Below, piece by piece: positions 37,889 to 37,975 of a stretch of DNA of 37,975 nt. A program made the translations under genes and the position numbers. Source of the stretch: Bacteroidales bacterium. Its GTDB lineage: Bacteria > Bacteroidota > Bacteroidia > Bacteroidales > UBA932. The stretch spans positions 1 through 37,975 of the forward strand of contig JAILMV010000093.1 in NCBI GenBank assembly GCA_024692185.1, written 5' to 3'. The notes under the pieces were generated by a model that saw only the letters and a list, made by a program, of their open reading frames with translations, did no database searches and was not told the DNA's origin. The number at the start of each line of letters is the position of its first letter. Position 1 is the first letter of the stretch.

Positions 37889-37896
37889 CAAATATA
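37889..37896 (-). promoter_or_regulatory. Bacteroidota-type -7 element (TATATTTG) for gpsA
   Basis: CAAATATA on + strand, 41 bp upstream of the gpsA ATG. Confidence 0.5.
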
Positions 37897-37936
37897 TAGA
37901 CAATTTTCTTTTAGTGCAATAAATATAGAAAAAATT

Positions 37937-37948
37937 GTTCACGTGCAC
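37937..37948. promoter_or_regulatory. Operator-like site, distal (GTTCACGTGCAC)
   Basis: Exact reverse complement of 37870-37881 (GTGCACGTGAAC); dyad centres are 67 bp apart and flank the predicted promoter. Confidence 0.55.
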
Positions 37949-37975
37949 GCAATTATATCATTAATTTATATCTTT

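Overview
The window is a gene-dense chromosomal segment from a Bacteroidota (probably Bacteroidales) genome. Evidence is the gene content (type III glutamine synthetase, PgpH-type HD protein, Bacteroidota-style flippase) and repeated TAnnTTTG promoter elements. I support about 26 CDSs plus the first few codons of clpX, and one clear pseudogene. I saw no rRNA, tRNA, CRISPR array or transposase. Main blocks: (1) a nearly gapless minus-strand run, TPR protein > OM beta-barrel > gyrB > AOS-family acyltransferase > SDR > PgpH-like HD > trigger factor > clpP > clpX. (2) Plus-strand ftsE-nth, facing pgm. (3) A coupled minus-strand unit: orphan membrane sensor > trkH > Dda-like helicase > short DPP-IV peptidase. 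(4) A plus-strand ROK regulator, with yicC-glnN on the minus strand. (5) A plus-strand unit, glnS > flippase > nitroreductase > pyruvyltransferase-GT2 fusion > DUF819 > acyltransferase, with start/stop overlaps through the glycan genes. (6) Minus-strand gpsA > GlpT-like transporter, with a paired CACGTG operator-like arrangement around the gpsA promoter. Best second-look items: the gpsA operator pair, the sphingolipid/sulfonolipid gene pair beside gyrB and clpPX, the PPIase-less trigger factor, the glycan module with a two-enzyme fusion, the split TPR/beta-barrel pair, and the orphan sensor before trkH. I cannot show that any of these is previously undescribed. Product calls come from reading motifs, not database searches.
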